Positions 1 through 11,938 of a stretch of DNA of 64,000 nt are shown here, one piece after another (position 1 is the stretch's first letter; each line of letters opens with the position of its first letter). The notes beneath the pieces are model-generated. The model was not told the origin of the DNA. It saw only the letters and a program-made list of their open reading frames with translations, and searched no databases. The stretch is taken from assembly GCA_003116875.1 (NCBI GenBank), contig BCKT01000007.1, positions 732,365-796,364 on the forward strand, in the 5' to 3' direction. This DNA is from Takashimella koratensis (lineage: Eukaryota; Basidiomycota; Tremellomycetes; Trichosporonales; Tetragoniomycetaceae). The translations under genes were made by a program, and so were the position numbers.

Positions 1-2563
1 CCTCGAGCTTGGCGTACATCAGGTACAGTGGCTTGCAGAACTTTGGAGGACAGTTTTCTAATGCCTGCTCGAACAAATCACGCGCACGCTCCAGTTTCTT
101 CCCCCCGTATCGCTTGACAAACTTGGACAAGTAGATGTTCCAGATCTCAAAAGCGATGGGGAAATGGAAGAGCTCGATTCCTCGTTCGTAGACTTTGAAA
201 CTCTCTTCAAAGTACTTGTTCTCCTCGAGGAATCCAGCGTAGTTGACGATCACTTGTGCGTTGGCGATTTTCAGCTCCATGATCTTGTCGTAGACGGCCT
301 TTGTCGAATCGACGGACCCGATCGACTCCTCCAGGTCGCTGTAGAACGACCAAAGCTTGAGCGATTTGAACAGACGCGTTTGAGGAGGAAGCGTATCGTT
401 GTAGTAGTCGATCTTGGTGTTCTTCGGCACCGTCGTTGCTCGCTGCATGAGCTTGACCGCTTGCTCGTAGTTCCTGGGAAAAAGGGATCAACGGTCAGCG
501 GACCGAAACACAAGATACTCTTCACTGCTAAGCGCCCCCGACGCCTAACTCACTCGTTGCGCAACTCAAGCTCGGCCCACTCGCACCAAACCTCTGCGAG
601 CTCATCGACATTCTTGAACGGCACTTTGACCGCTTTTTCTAGGATCTTCCTCGCAGCTTCCAGATCCGGCTCGTTCCTCGGCCCCCCTGTCTCTGGATCC
701 TTCGAGCCCCCCTCTTCGTAGAATTTCGCAAAGTTGACGTAGAGCGGGTACATTGGTCCTGTCGCTTTCCGGGGATTAATCGTATCCAGCGCCTTGAGGT
801 ACGTCTCCACGACCTTTGCGTCATCATCGGCATGCAGGGCCACCCGTTTCTCCCACTCGACCACTTCGTTCGGGTTTCGGCGGAGCAAGACGTCATTGAC
901 GAGGAACGGTCGGCGGTCCATCAATGCCTCAAAGCTCTTCATCCGCTCGTCCAACTCCTCCTCTGTCTCGGCAGCATCAAACTCCTCGTCCTCTGCGTTC
1001 TCCTCATCCGCCAGCGCATCCATCAACGTCGAGATCATCGTCTCTGAGAACTCGGCGTAGGCGTCAAAGATCTGGGTAAAGTCTCGAATCGTCACGACGG
1101 TCGCTAAACCACGCTCAAACGTTGCGGTTGCTCGGTCGAATTCGCCTCGCTTGATCCAGTACGTCGCGAGACCTGTCCAAAGACGACCTGCTTGATCCCT
1201 ATACACTTGGAGGCCGTCGCGCTCAATGATCCCCTCGACGTCCAGCAGCCGGGTATTTGATGGATCGGTATCTTCATCAACCTCGACGTCGTCGGTAGTC
1301 GCCTTGGCTTTGCTCGTGCCTCCAAGAACCTTAGGAGGCTTGAACATGGTCCCCTGGGCGTTGGTCGGTACCGGTGGACCAGCGATCCGCATCAACCGAC
1401 CCTCGACGCTCGCAGGCTCCTCTACTGCCTTCTCACTCTCCTTCTCAGCCTCGACCTCCTCTTCCACCGCTTTTGTCGCCGCTTGAAGCTCCAACGTCTG
1501 CTCCTCGTCCATCCCAACCTCCTCGGCGTACCGCTCAACGAGCTCAAGGAAATCGACGAACAACTGGTAAGGCGATTTCCCCTCGAGCGAGGAATACAAG
1601 TTCTTCTGTGCCCGGCGAGCGAGAAGCAAAAGGTATTTGGCCGCGGCCAGGGGTCGTGGTGGCTCGGCGTCCAAGAGGTAGGTAATGTGTCGTTCTGTCA
1701 ACGACATGTCGACCTGTACAATTGCCAGCGTCAGCAAACATCCCACCTCCAGCATCCTCCCCACTCACCTTGAGGTATCTCCGCCATACCCTCTCGCCGA
1801 CCTCTCCGCCCATCATCTCCGCCCAGCGCAAATACATTCCCCACACCCTTCCGTGCAAACTCGGCGGCAGTGTCCTCAGCGCCCTATCAAACGTCCTCCT
1901 CGCATAAGTCCGCTTGAACGTCGGCGGGCATTTAGGGTGGAACACCATTGAGAGGTGCATCAACCAAGGGACTGGGAGGTGGCTCAACCACGCCAACATC
2001 CTCTCTCCCGTTGCGAATAGAGCCTTCCACTCTTCGTAACCGACCACGCCGTCGAGACCGCCGGTCCATTGGTTGGCCTCCTCGACGCCATCGAGGATCT
2101 CCTTGACGTTGGTCTTGTATGCCGACCCCCGCTTAGCCTGGTGTTGCCGTGCCTTCTTCGCGTCCTCTGTCACCTCGCCAAGGACATAGCTCTGCCTCGT
2201 GAGAAAGTACGATCGCCATAGTTTGTAGCTTGTCGGAAAGACGCCCAACGCCCGCTCGTAGACCGAGACGAGCTGCTGCAGCCCTTCCCGTGCGACAGGC
2301 GACGCCAAAGGTCCAAGCACAACGTCCTCCGGTGAAGGAGGGGACGAGGGTTCAGGCAGGTCGGATTCGATACGCGACTTGAGTTGGGAGACGTAGGAGA
2401 GCCAAGAGCGGAGGTTTTCAGGGTTGTGCAAGAGGTCTTCCTCGGTGGTCAGGTCCCGGGACTGAATAAGGTGCGGGTGGGTAAGAGGGTTAGGGATTGG
2501 AACGGTGAAAGGGAAGCGAGAGGCCAGCTCGGAGAGGAGCGACGAGTCGGACGAGTCGGCCAT
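1..2563 (-). CDS. SYF1: Pre-mRNA-splicing factor SYF1 (XAB2), HAT-repeat protein, 3' end outside window
   Basis: Syf1/XAB2 is a scaffold of the Prp19-associated (NTC) complex of the spliceosome, built from half-a-TPR (HAT) repeats. The coding order on the minus strand is exon 1 to 1769, exon 2 1713-554, exon 3 from 473 down to the window edge, all with GTGAGT donors. The best match is the segment encoded around 180-1: FHFPIAFEIWNIYLSKF followed by KRYGGKKLERARDLFEQAL, a family hallmark. Acidic low-complexity segments lie in the middle of exon 2 (near 1440 and 990). I chose the ATG at 2563 (MADSSDSS); an upstream in-frame ATG at 2641 would add 26 Ser-rich residues not expected in the family. 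The C-terminal HAT repeats and the stop lie before position 1. The promoter is shared divergently with the TatD gene. Confidence 0.93.
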
Positions 2564-3004
2564 CGTGCCGAGGATGGATGAGGAGGAGGGGGTTAAGGAT
2601 GAGGTTGAGGATGAGTGCAAGGAGGAGATGAAGATGGACATTTCAGATGAGGGTCAGGCCAAGGGGTAGAGTGCCACACGCCCGGAGATATGACTTGAGG
2701 CATGTATCTATGTATCGGCGTTATCTTGACTGGACCTCCACTCGCCTTGTCCACCTCGACCACAACCTTGTCCTTGCTTCCCAACACTGCTTCATACCTC
2801 ACCCCATCTCAGACCATTGTCCATTTATTCAACCTGTATCGACCTCCTCTCGCCCTTCTCTATCTGGCACCATCCGGGAGACGAGGGTTGTCTTCTGTAA
2901 TCTCTAGAAGAGCGAGATCGGCAGGTAGACTTGAAGCTAGACCGGCTGTCGCCTCCTTGCGTTCCATTCATATTCGACTGCCGAGTTCTCTCTCTGCCAC
3001 TGCC

Positions 3005-4339
3005 ATGAAGTTCGCAGGTGAGTCTGTGCTCTTCCAAACCTGATTTCCTCACTTCCACTCCTCATCTTGACTCTTTCTTCAAAGTTGAAGCTCACACGGC
3101 GCAGACATTGCGGTCAACTTGACCGACCCCATGTTTCAAGGCACTTACCATGGCCGGCCTAAACACTCTCCGGACCTCGACGCCGTCCTCCAGCGCTCAC
3201 GAGATGCCGATGTCGACCGAATCTTAATCACTGGGACGTCTCTCTCCGAGTCCAAGGCATCCCTCGAGCTCGCCAAAATGCACAGTGAATGTTGCCTTGC
3301 CTTGAACGGATCAGCTTGAGCTAGATCAGGGCTGACAATTGCAGATCTGCATTGTACCGCCGGTGTGCACCCGACGAGCACGAAAGAGATCGACGAACAC
3401 CCTGAAGGCGTAGACGATTACTTTTCAAAACTTGACGACCTTGTGCGATCCGATATCGAGCAGAAAGAGAGACGAATCATCTCCATCGGCGAGATTGGAC
3501 TTGGTCAGTGGATCTAATTGGAATCACCTCAACGGCCGAGTGAAAGCTGACTTTTGTATCCAGATTACGACAGGCTACACTTCTCTCCCAAGGACACTCA
3601 GCTCCAACACCTCCCTCGTCTTCTCCGACTTTCGAAAACTTTCAACCTCCCATTATTCCTCCATTCCCGACACCCTGACGCCCACATCGACCTCGTCCGT
3701 GTGCTCAAAGAGGTCGGATGGGGACCTGATTGGCCCGGAGCTGTCGTACACAGTTTCACTGGAACCGTGGACGAAATGAACGAGTTGGTGAGCTGGCCAC
3801 GCTTCATAATCCTTCCAAAACCGGTGCTGACTCGTGCAGGTGTCGATGGGGATGTACATCGGGATCAACGGCTGTTCTTTGAAGACACCCGAAAACCTTG
3901 ACGTCGTCAAAGCTATCCCGCTCGACAAGTTGCTGTTGGAGACGGATGCGCCATGGTGTGGACCTACATCGTCACATGCGTCGTTCAAGCATATCCCGAA
4001 AGACCTCAGCGTGGTGGATAAAGTCAAGCCGGAAAAGTTTGTCCAAGGGAAAGGGGTGAAGGGGAGGAACGAGCCCGCCGAGGTAAGTCGTTTGCCCCCA
4101 TTTTTCATCCCTTGAATGTCTTCCCCTTCATTCGTAGAGCTGCATCTTCTTCAATGGGGTGAGAAATTGAAGCTGACTTTGCAAAGGTCGTTGTCATTGC
4201 GCATATCGTCGCGAGCGTCCGCGGTGTCCCGGTGGAGGAAGTCGCCGAAGCCGTGTGGTCCAACACGGCCAAGCTGTTTTACTTCAGCGGGTTAATCGGC
4301 GGTCAACCCACCGCACACCAGATGCCAGTCGGAAGGTGA
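3005..4339 (+). CDS. TatD-family Mg-dependent deoxyribonuclease (TATDN1-like)
   Basis: A metal-dependent TIM-barrel hydrolase of the TatD family (3'-5' DNA exonuclease/endonuclease; yeast YBL055C, human TATDN1). Six exons can be joined without stops: 3005-3017, 3105-3284, 3345-3503, 3564-3787, 3840-4082 and 4187-4339. Visible family motifs, in order: DIAVNLTD at the N-terminus, HCTAGVHP, GEIGLDYDR (metal-binding Glu), LFLHSR, VVHSFTG and LLLETDAPW (metal-binding Asp near the C-terminus). The first exon encodes only four residues plus one base, so the start depends on splicing the first 87-nt intron; an in-frame start without it is absent. The total of about 325 residues is normal for the family. 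It is likely to act in DNA repair or apoptotic DNA degradation, in nucleus or mitochondrion. Confidence 0.9.
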
Positions 4340-4805
4340 GGCGTGGAGGAGGAGGAGGAGGTAAGGAGGTGTGAAGGCGGCCCTCCTTTCACATCTGCGA
4401 CAAAAAGCAAGCGCAAAGGAGGGTTGCACGAGCGGGGAAAGACCGGCGGATTTCTCTACTCGGGGGCCGTGAGCTCGGTGCAAACTCCTCCTCTCCTCCC
4501 ACCCCGTCGACCCCAGTAGCAGCACTTTGAAGCAGTCGCCGCCAAACCATTGCACCGCCCCACACTTCGGTCTTCCCCATCCTCCTTCTCTTTCCCGACC
4601 TCGTCGTTCTGGTACTTTCCATATCGGCTTTACCCACTCCATCCTCCAGTCCGCGTTCGGAGGTCACACACCACGACACTACATCACAGCAAACCAGACT
4701 CTATCCACTTTTCCTTCACCTGCTCCATCGGGGTCGACCCCCACGCTCCGCTTTCCTGCTCTCCCGACACGGCTTTACCTCACGCGCGGGCGGTGTTCAA
4801 CCTCA

Positions 4806-5729
4806 ATGGCCGTGTTGGAAGCACTGACCTCAGCAGACTCAACCATCGTCAAATCCATCCTCTCATCCTACAATCGCCACCGACTTGCTTCGGCCGCCAG
4901 GAGCATTACCAATATCTGGACTCTCGGCGGTCTTTCTTCCCAGTCTTCTCAAGCTTGCGGCGACCCCACCCAACCCTCTTCCAACATTACGACGGCGGCT
5001 TACTTCTCGGTCGCTGCGGCGACGATCCAGGGCCACTCTGCAAACCCCGGGTTCGCGTACCATGGGTTCTTCACCGAGGCGCCGTTACGCGTGGACCCGG
5101 GTGCAGCGGTGGACATTGAACGGATGTCGAACGCGCAAGACGGAGACACGGTCATGGGTAGTGGAGGCGGATACGACGCACACTCGAAGATGGCACAGGT
5201 GATGTCGATGTTTGAGGGGACGAGTGATATCGATATGAATTCGACGAGGTCGGATGCCATGTCGGTGGACCCGGTGACGGCTGCGACGACGGCAAAGACC
5301 ATGGCGAGCAGATTGTCAATCGCTGCTGAACGGAGCAAACGAAGCTCGAATGGTGGAGTGGGTCGGTTTGTGCTTCCTTCGGTCCACCACCCGTTTACTC
5401 GACAATCATTCGCCGCTCCCAACCCAAACGACGGGCCAAACTTCTTGACCACTCCCCAGTCTCCCCGATTCGTCCTCGAACACGACCAACAACACGGCCC
5501 CTACCCGGACGCCGAACTCGATCCCGTTCGCGAACCCGCAGGTACACTACATGCCTTGTTCGGAGTTCCGTCAGTCACTTCGCACATCGCATTGCTCCCT
5601 TCCGCGAAGATCGTCCACCCCATCGGAGTGCCGGAACCACAGCGCCCGCAGTCGCAGTTCCCCCCGTCGGTGATACACCAGCCGACCGCGCGGAGGCGAG
5701 GTTTTGATTTCACGCCATGGAAACCGTGA
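4806..5729 (+). CDS. Hypothetical protein, no recognised domain
   Basis: A single open frame with good coding character from about 4800. I chose the ATG at 4806 (MAVLEALTSADST), giving about 307 residues; the frame stays open back to an ATG at 4527, but that stretch reads like CT-rich leader. The N-terminal 60 residues look amphipathic-helical (IVKSILSSYNRHRLASA), the middle is Ser/Thr/Met-rich with SMFEGTSDIDMNST, and the C-terminus is proline-rich, ending GFDFTPWKP. There are no transmembrane segments, catalytic motif or repeats that I can see. I do not recognise the family; it may be basidiomycete-specific. Confidence 0.6.
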   Translation: MAVLEALTSADSTIVKSILSSYNRHRLASAARSITNIWTLGGLSSQSSQACGDPTQPSSNITTAAYFSVAAATIQGHSANPGFAYHGFFTEAPLRVDPGAAVDIERMSNAQDGDTVMGSGGGYDAHSKMAQVMSMFEGTSDIDMNSTRSDAMSVDPVTAATTAKTMASRLSIAAERSKRSSNGGVGRFVLPSVHHPFTRQSFAAPNPNDGPNFLTTPQSPRFVLEHDQQHGPYPDAELDPVREPAGTLHALFGVPSVTSHIALLPSAKIVHPIGVPEPQRPQSQFPPSVIHQPTARRRGFDFTPWKP

Positions 5730-6052
5730 CTGTTGAACGACTGGGACCTCTGGACGACTTGCACTCGGCGAGCATTTACCGAACCCTATCATTTACGCAG
5801 GTGGTACATTCTTTGTCAATGTTGTACATTACTTGTGGTTCCACCCACCGATCGCTCTCATGACCCATTTCGGGTGCATCATGCCCCTCTCCCCCTCTTA
5901 TCAAACATCTGTGCATACTTCACCTCACTTTTATACTCTGCATTCATCGTCTTGGTTGCTACATGAACTGATTTTCTCATTCATTGTTTGAAATTCCTAT
6001 GTTGCAAAGACCTCACCCCCTCGACCTATTCATCATCCCTAGCTCCGTCGTC
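5730..6052. other. Convergent 3' intergenic region
   Basis: About 320 nt between two converging genes (the stop at 5729 on plus and the stop at 6053 on minus). It is CT/AT-rich with no open frame of coding character and no RNA structure that I can see. It presumably holds both 3' UTRs and poly(A) signals. Confidence 0.5.
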
Positions 6053-7609
6053 TCAAAGCCTCTCGGCGATGTAGCGCGCTTCCTCGGGGGCAGTCTTGTA
6101 CAGGTGTTCGACGGTATGAGTAGGTTTCCACCCTGCGCTCCTGCTACCGCGCCCAAAGACGTTCGTCCTATTTCACCCGACTGTCAGCGACCTTGCCTTC
6201 CTATCGTACTCAAACTTTGACTCACTTTCCACCACAAAGCACAATGACCATATTCTCATTCCCTTCGTGTCCCAATGCCTTGGCAGCAGCCGCCAACTCC
6301 CCTTCTTGTGCTGGCTTCACCTCACTATCCATTCCCAAACCCTGCAACAACCCCTCTGCCAGCTCTTCCCACGTGAACGTATCCCCATCCGCAAAGTAGA
6401 CTCCCGCCGGCGCCGAGGGGTTGTTCATGAGCACCGCGTAAAGGTCGGCACAGTCGATCACGTGGCACATGGTGTAAGGAGAGGACAGGGGGAGAGATGG
6501 GATCCGGCCCAAGGAATTAGCGATTCGGACCATTTCGACAATTTGGATCGAGATGGGGTTGCCGAATGTACGGGAGATACCGCTAGGCCAGTTAGTGGTT
6601 GTTATGGAGGAAGTGTGTGAGTGGAGGAAAAGGTGGTGGAGGTGGTGGTGGTGGGATGAGGAATGACCAAGGAAAGAGGAGAAGAACACTTACTAGACCA
6701 TCGGGGGAGCGAGGAGCTGGAACTTGACTCCAGCAGCTTCAGCAGTGCTGAACAACTTGCGGTAATTCTGGTGTGCCTGGGACTTGTCAGTATGGTCTCT
6801 TCCCTTTTCGTCATGTCGCAGCCACCCCGGCTCGGTCCTTTTCTCAATCACGTCCTGCCCCACTTTCCTCAGGTCCAATCAATCACGTACCACAGCCAAG
6901 GCATCCAAGAGCGGCTCCGTTGCCATCGGTGCGTCGAGCGGGTTCGCGTCGTCGTAGATCGTCTGGCTCTGGTCGAACCCGACCAAAGAGGAGAAGAGCT
7001 TCATCCCGGATGTCTAGGCAAAGTCAGCGAGCTACTGGGAATGGGAGGGTCGTAAGAGTACTTACGCCAAGGAAAAAGCGGCCGGGACCGAGGGATCCCA
7101 GAGCCTCGATAGCGGGAAGCCAGTACAGCGCTCCGTAAGCGTCCGAAGCATTGACGATGCCATCGACTACAGCGAGCGACAAGATCAGCCCTAGTCTCTA
7201 TCTCTCTAATTCGCTGTGAGTTGAAAAGTGTTCTCACGTTTGTGTTCCAGGACAAACTCCTTAAGCTTTGCCCCGCCCTCCGCTTCGAGGTCGACCTGGA
7301 CAGGCTCGACACCGAGATTACGCAGCTCCTCGGCGTGAGCCGGGTTGCGGTAAGTCCCGAGGAGACGGTGCGAGCGGGTGAAGCCGGATTCGTTGAGCTG
7401 GAAGAGAAGCTCGCCGCCGCTGAACGTGAGGTGAATCACACAGAAATGAGTTGGAGGAGGAGGAGGAGGAGGAGGAGGAGTAGAAGCGGAGAAGAGAGAG
7501 TAGGTAAATCCAAGGCTGGTCAGTACGCCAAAACAAAAACAAAAAATGTGGGTGGAGAAACTCACATGTACCCCGTCCCGCCAGTGATCAAGATCGTCTT
7601 GGTGCTCAT
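6053..7609 (-). CDS. NAD(P)-binding Rossmann-fold protein (extended/atypical SDR, epimerase- or NmrA-like)
   Basis: A minus-strand gene of about six exons. Exon 1 (7609-7566) encodes MSTKTILITGGTGYI; exon 2 starts at 7419 with GGELLFQL, so the dinucleotide-binding GGTGYIGG motif is assembled across the first intron. Later exons encode a segment with NASDAYGALYWLPAIEALG (near 7140), TSGMKLFSSLVGFDQ (near 7010), a substrate-side segment with PPMVYGISRTFGNPISIQIVE split around 6700, and a C-terminus ending HLYKTAPEEARYIAERL. Together these fit an extended short-chain dehydrogenase/reductase. No clear Tyr-x3-Lys catalytic pair is visible, so an enzymatic or a regulatory (NmrA-like) role are both possible. 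The substrate is unknown. Confidence 0.75.
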
Positions 7610-8224
7610 CGTGTAGCTGGGTAGTGAGTAGACAGAGGTGGTTATCGGTCTGTATCTGTTCTGGAAGATACAACAGGCCCAGTCCGAGCGGTTCGCTTTA
7701 TACCATCGACCATAGTTCCAGTTACTCGGGCTCGGGACTTTGCATCACTTCCACTTTCCCGATCGCCTCCACCGGATTATCTAAGGGCTTATCAACGGCG
7801 ACATTTTATGGGATAAGCACCCGGATCCGAAGGTTGCTGTGCTTACTCCACCTTGCGGAAAACCGATATCCGTGGAGTAAAGGTAAGTGTTAAGCGATAG
7901 TTGAGAGCTGAGAGCGGAGAGTGATTATGAAGGCTTGGAGTGCATGGACAATGGTAGTTGTGGCTGTATGGAGGAAAGCTCGATTATGGGTGCATAACAG
8001 GAGGTAAACAGACTACCTTTGAAACAAGGCACGGATCAACCCGCCCGGCCCAATAGATTGGGATTCCCCTTGTGTCTCACCCCCCTGACAACTCACCACT
8101 CGCCACCACCACGACCGCCGCCGCCATGACCTCGTCCTTGATCACGAGCACCATTCACCCGTGTTCCATCCTTTTCCACATCGCGTCCATCCTCACCTAA
8201 CCCTTAGCTACTTCACTAGACACC
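7610..8224. promoter_or_regulatory. Divergent promoter region
   Basis: About 615 nt between the starts of the SDR-like gene (minus) and the gene at 8225 (plus). It is CT-rich near 8100-8220, as expected for a fungal core promoter and leader. No coding frame stands out, and I cannot assign specific factor sites. Confidence 0.4.
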
Positions 8225-9789
8225 ATGAGCAACGACGCACCGCTCGTGACTCTCTCAGTCCCGACCACCCAGCCTGCCCCCACAGAGCCCACTCTCACCA
8301 CTCCCGCCGAGCCCCGATCCTTCACAGCTTCAACAGACGCCGATCTGAACCCCTGGGGCACGACTTCCTCCCCTCCTGACTACACTTCGTCCCCACCATC
8401 CACTGCTCTGCCTCAACCAGGCTGCCTTGTCCTTCTCTCGCCCGACGACCTCTCCTTCATCGGTGCACTCACCGCTGACCCCTCCGCCCCTGTCCCCACT
8501 TTCACTTCTACCGCCCCCACCACTGCCTCCGCTTCCTCCCCTTTCCCCACCGCCATGTCCACACCGACAGGCCTCGCTATCCGAGTCCCTGCCGGTCTCT
8601 CACCCAACGGCACCACCGAGCCTCGCACACGCTCATTCGACTATCGCCTCTCGATCTCGGATATGTCCCTGCACACTCTACGTCGGTCCAACGCTCTCCC
8701 CATTCCAGGTCGAGACCACTTAGGAGGCGAGGGACTCGGCGCGAGTTCCACCACGACTCTCTTCCCTTCTCCATCTGGGGCGGAGCTCGGCGCAGCCTGG
8801 GGAATCGGGCATACGCCAGCTAGGAGGAGTCATAGGGGTAGCTGGACGACAGATGGCGAAGGTAGCTTTTATACTGCCCGTGGCACGTTGAGGAGCGTGT
8901 TTGGGGCTCACGAGGGAGAAGGTGGGGAGGAGGGGCTCAGTGGAGACGGGGAAGGAGAGGAGGGAGTGGAAGAGAGGGACGTGTTGGTCGCGTGGATGGA
9001 ACAGCCAACGACCCCGTCGACACCGCCTCAACAGTCTCGATCGTTAATGGTGAGTACGGTATCTTTTACTCACCTCTCACAATACTGTCCTTGCTCAGCA
9101 AGGCTGATTTCTGAATTCGACAGGATCAGTTCCCGGGCCTGACCGATTCGCCGATCCGAGACCGAGTCATACACCTCTTCCACCCCCGCACTCCCGCTCC
9201 AGCGACCCGTACCACAGGCACCGCGTCTACCGGCTCTGGATCAGACACCGCGAGCTCGGGGATGAGTTTAGGAACTTCCACCTCGCTGGTATCGTTTGGA
9301 GGGATCCAGGCGGAGGCGGAGAAGGCATTCTGGGCTTTGGTCATGCCGTCAATTAGCGAGGTCGTGCGGTGGACCGAGACTATCGCTGGTGCTTTGTCCA
9401 GGTCAGTCTCGACCCTCTCATTCTCCAATTTCTTGAACAGACAAACAGTGTGTTGATATGATACTATATGGGGTAGTGCGGCCTCTTACCTCCCTGGTGC
9501 TTCTACATCCCTCGTCGCAACCGAGACTGAATTCCGCCCTACCCCGCGTCTATACGAAGACGAAACGATCTGGACGCTACGGTTCCCATCAGCAGCCCTG
9601 GCCATGGTCTCCGAAGCAGAGGGGAGGAGTGGAGAGAGAGGAATTGAGGGTAAAGTGGCAGAAAATGATCTGGGACCGACCGCCAGGCCGGTGTTGGTTA
9701 AAAAGAGAGCAGGATTGCCGAAGTGGGAGGTGAAAGAGAGGGAGATGGGGCTAGGGTGGGGCAGAGAAGGGATCGAGGCGTGGCGTTGA
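8225..9789 (+). CDS. Hypothetical Ser/Thr/Pro-rich protein
   Basis: Three exons (8225-9049, 9124-9401, 9477-9789) join in frame through GTGAGT and GTCAGT donors and give about 471 residues. The first 230 residues are low-complexity and rich in Ser, Thr and Pro. A Gly/Glu-rich acidic patch sits near 8910-8980. A more ordered part follows (DQFPGLTDSPIRDRVIHLF; AEKAFWALVMPSISEVVRW), then a C-terminal segment with LYEDETIWTLRFPSAAL. No known domain, signal peptide or membrane helix is recognisable. The start has a good context (CACCATGAGC) directly after a CT-rich leader. The function is unknown; I am confident that it is a gene but not of what it does. Confidence 0.7.
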
Positions 9790-10214
9790 CCCCAAGAGGG
9801 AGTAGGAGGGGTATAGAGGTCCGTGCTGGGGACGTAAGGACAGGATTTGTTTGCGCCAACCACCGAAAGTATTCGACCTGAATGAGCCGTTCACGATCTT
9901 AACGATAATGACCTACTGCTGTTGTCTGTTGTTCACATTGTCTGTAGCCCGCCGAGTAACGAGTTGGTCTTCGTATAATAGTCATATTTATGGTTCATGA
10001 TTGATATTACACAGCTACTGTAACGATGGCTCCCACGCCCAATGCACAACCCTTCCTTGACTACAACACGATCCCCTCAACTGCGTACGAAACATTCCTA
10101 TAGAACAGGTCGATCTCCATCCTTCCTCTCGTCCCGATTCATTGATTCTGTCTTCACTCAAGTCACACCTTCGACCTCTTTGATCGTGACCTCTCCCACA
10201 CAAACCGTACCCTA
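9790..10214. other. Convergent 3' intergenic region
   Basis: About 425 nt between converging stops. It holds AT-richer stretches around 9900-10010 and no frame with coding character. It probably contains the two 3' UTRs. Confidence 0.45.
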
Positions 10215-11669
10215 TCAAACCTTCCCTTTGCCCTTCTTTACCTTGACCGCCTCTGCCGCCTTCTTCCCCTTCTTTTCCGCCGCGTGATTCGCCCTCCTGA
10301 GCCTAGTCATCAACGCATGCCTCCTCCTCCCCAGCGCCAACTGCATCGCTGTGATCACTTCTGCGTTCCCCCCTCCAGTCCCACTCTTCCCTTTCGCGCC
10401 CTTGGCACCTCCGCTCGCGCTCGCTGCCGCCCACGTACGTTCGTAGACCGCTCGGAAAGCGAGGACCGCGACTGACATCTCCTCGAGGCTGGCTCCGCCC
10501 TTCCATTTGTCCTGGAACGCCTCGATTTGAGCAACCGTCACGCTCACCCCGGCCCGAGCTGCTCCCGCTGCAACGCCGCGCGCGTGGGTTCCAGATTTCC
10601 TCGGTGAGACAGGCATCGTAGGCGAGAGTTCAGTGACGACTTCGTCGTAGATCTTGCGGCAAGTATCGGACCATTTCTCTCTCGGAGGCACGTGTAGACC
10701 CGGAGGCAAGGTGAGAGGGTAGCTCGATCCGTTGAAGAAATACGTCCTCGGCGGTTCGTCCATCTCCGTGTCAGTCGTGGTAGAATCCTTCCCTACCGCT
10801 CCGAGCGAGGCTTTCGGCGGAGTCGAGAGTGTAACGTTCGCAGCCACCGATGAGCCGGCAGACGAACGGGGTCCAGCGATGAGCTTCGCGCCTGATTTCC
10901 CGGGGGCTTTGGATTTGGTCTTTCGGGTAGAGATGAGGATCGGGTTGGAACTGGGGGTCGAGGTGGACCCGGACGCACTAGACTTCCAGAACCCAGAGTC
11001 TTTCTGAGGAGAGTCAGAGGCGGCGCTAGAGTCGTCCTCGTCGTCGGATTCTTCGGAGTCGTCTTCGTCCTCTTCGTCATCGTCATCATCCTCGTCTTCC
11101 TCCCCCTCTCCGAGCTCGTCCTCACCCTCTTGATCAACGTCCATCTTCTCGTTTTTCACTCCCTGCTTCCACGCGGCAGAAGCACTGGCCAACGTCGCCA
11201 CCGCTGCCGTAGCCACCTTCCCGCCTCCCGTCGTGCCCCCAGCTTGGGTCATCGATCCAGCCCCTTTTACCGCGGTGGTAGCTTTGGTGTCTGGCTTGGT
11301 GTTGGGGTCATTGACGAGCCCGATGATCTTCTCCAAGTCGCGTCGAACGGCAGCGAGCTCCTCGACACTCCCAACGGCTACCTGCGAGTCGCTGCTCCCT
11401 GACATGAACGTGGTCGACAGGTGCTCGAGGCACGAATTGGCAAGCGCGGCGATATCGACGGTCGTAGGGTCTTCCGCCGCCGTGGGGGTGGGGGTGAGGA
11501 TGGATCGGGGCGAGGAGCTCGCCATAGGCGCGATTGATGGGAAGGTGGTATGGGTGGATGCGGAGTTAGACGCCATGGCTATGGGGGGTGGAGCAAGCGG
11601 GTTGAGTAGAGAGGGCATGGAGAGGGAGAGAGAAGGTGGGTAAGGCATGTACGAGTGTTTGAGAGGCAT
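10215..11669 (-). CDS. Hypothetical protein with acidic central region and basic C-terminus
   Basis: An intronless frame of 484 codons. In order: a Pro/Ser-rich N-terminus; a short helical segment (VEELAAVRRDLEKIIGLV) near residue 105; an acidic Asp/Glu/Ser stretch of about 40 residues encoded near 11035-11120; a basic Ser-rich linker; a possibly folded part with PPRTYFFNGSSYPLTLP and LHVPPREKWSDTCRKIYDEV; then a helical region and a Lys-rich tail ending KKGKGKV. This composition suggests a nuclear, chromatin-associated protein, but I recognise no domain. The first ATG (11669) is used here; MASNSAST at 11577 is an alternative start. A TATATA sequence lies about 95 nt upstream (11762-11768, read on the minus strand). 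Confidence 0.7.
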   Translation of the reverse strand: MPLKHSYMPYPPSLSLSMPSLLNPLAPPPIAMASNSASTHTTFPSIAPMASSSPRSILTPTPTAAEDPTTVDIAALANSCLEHLSTTFMSGSSDSQVAVGSVEELAAVRRDLEKIIGLVNDPNTKPDTKATTAVKGAGSMTQAGGTTGGGKVATAAVATLASASAAWKQGVKNEKMDVDQEGEDELGEGEEDEDDDDDEEDEDDSEESDDEDDSSAASDSPQKDSGFWKSSASGSTSTPSSNPILISTRKTKSKAPGKSGAKLIAGPRSSAGSSVAANVTLSTPPKASLGAVGKDSTTTDTEMDEPPRTYFFNGSSYPLTLPPGLHVPPREKWSDTCRKIYDEVVTELSPTMPVSPRKSGTHARGVAAGAARAGVSVTVAQIEAFQDKWKGGASLEEMSVAVLAFRAVYERTWAAASASGGAKGAKGKSGTGGGNAEVITAMQLALGRRRHALMTRLRRANHAAEKKGKKAAEAVKVKKGKGKV

Positions 11670-11828
11670 AATGTCGAAGTATGCTTGGTGAGTGGGGAGT
11701 GGGGCGAGGACGGTGGCGAGGGATGGGGAAGAAGAGGAAAAGGGGAGGGGATGGGGGCTGGGTATATATGACAGCTAGCTCGCGAGCGAGGGGGTTCTCA
11801 GCACCATCCAGTCAGCGGCGAGGTGCAT

Positions 11829-11886
11829 GCACACACACACAAACACACCTACACACACACACACACACACCTACACACACACACAC

Positions 11887-11938
<52 letters not shown>

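Noticed and set aside
4527..4805. N-terminal extension of the hypothetical gene at 4806
   Set aside because: The frame is open but rich in Pro/Ser/His from a CT-rich leader; the downstream ATG starts a clearly better coding segment. Kept only as an alternative start.
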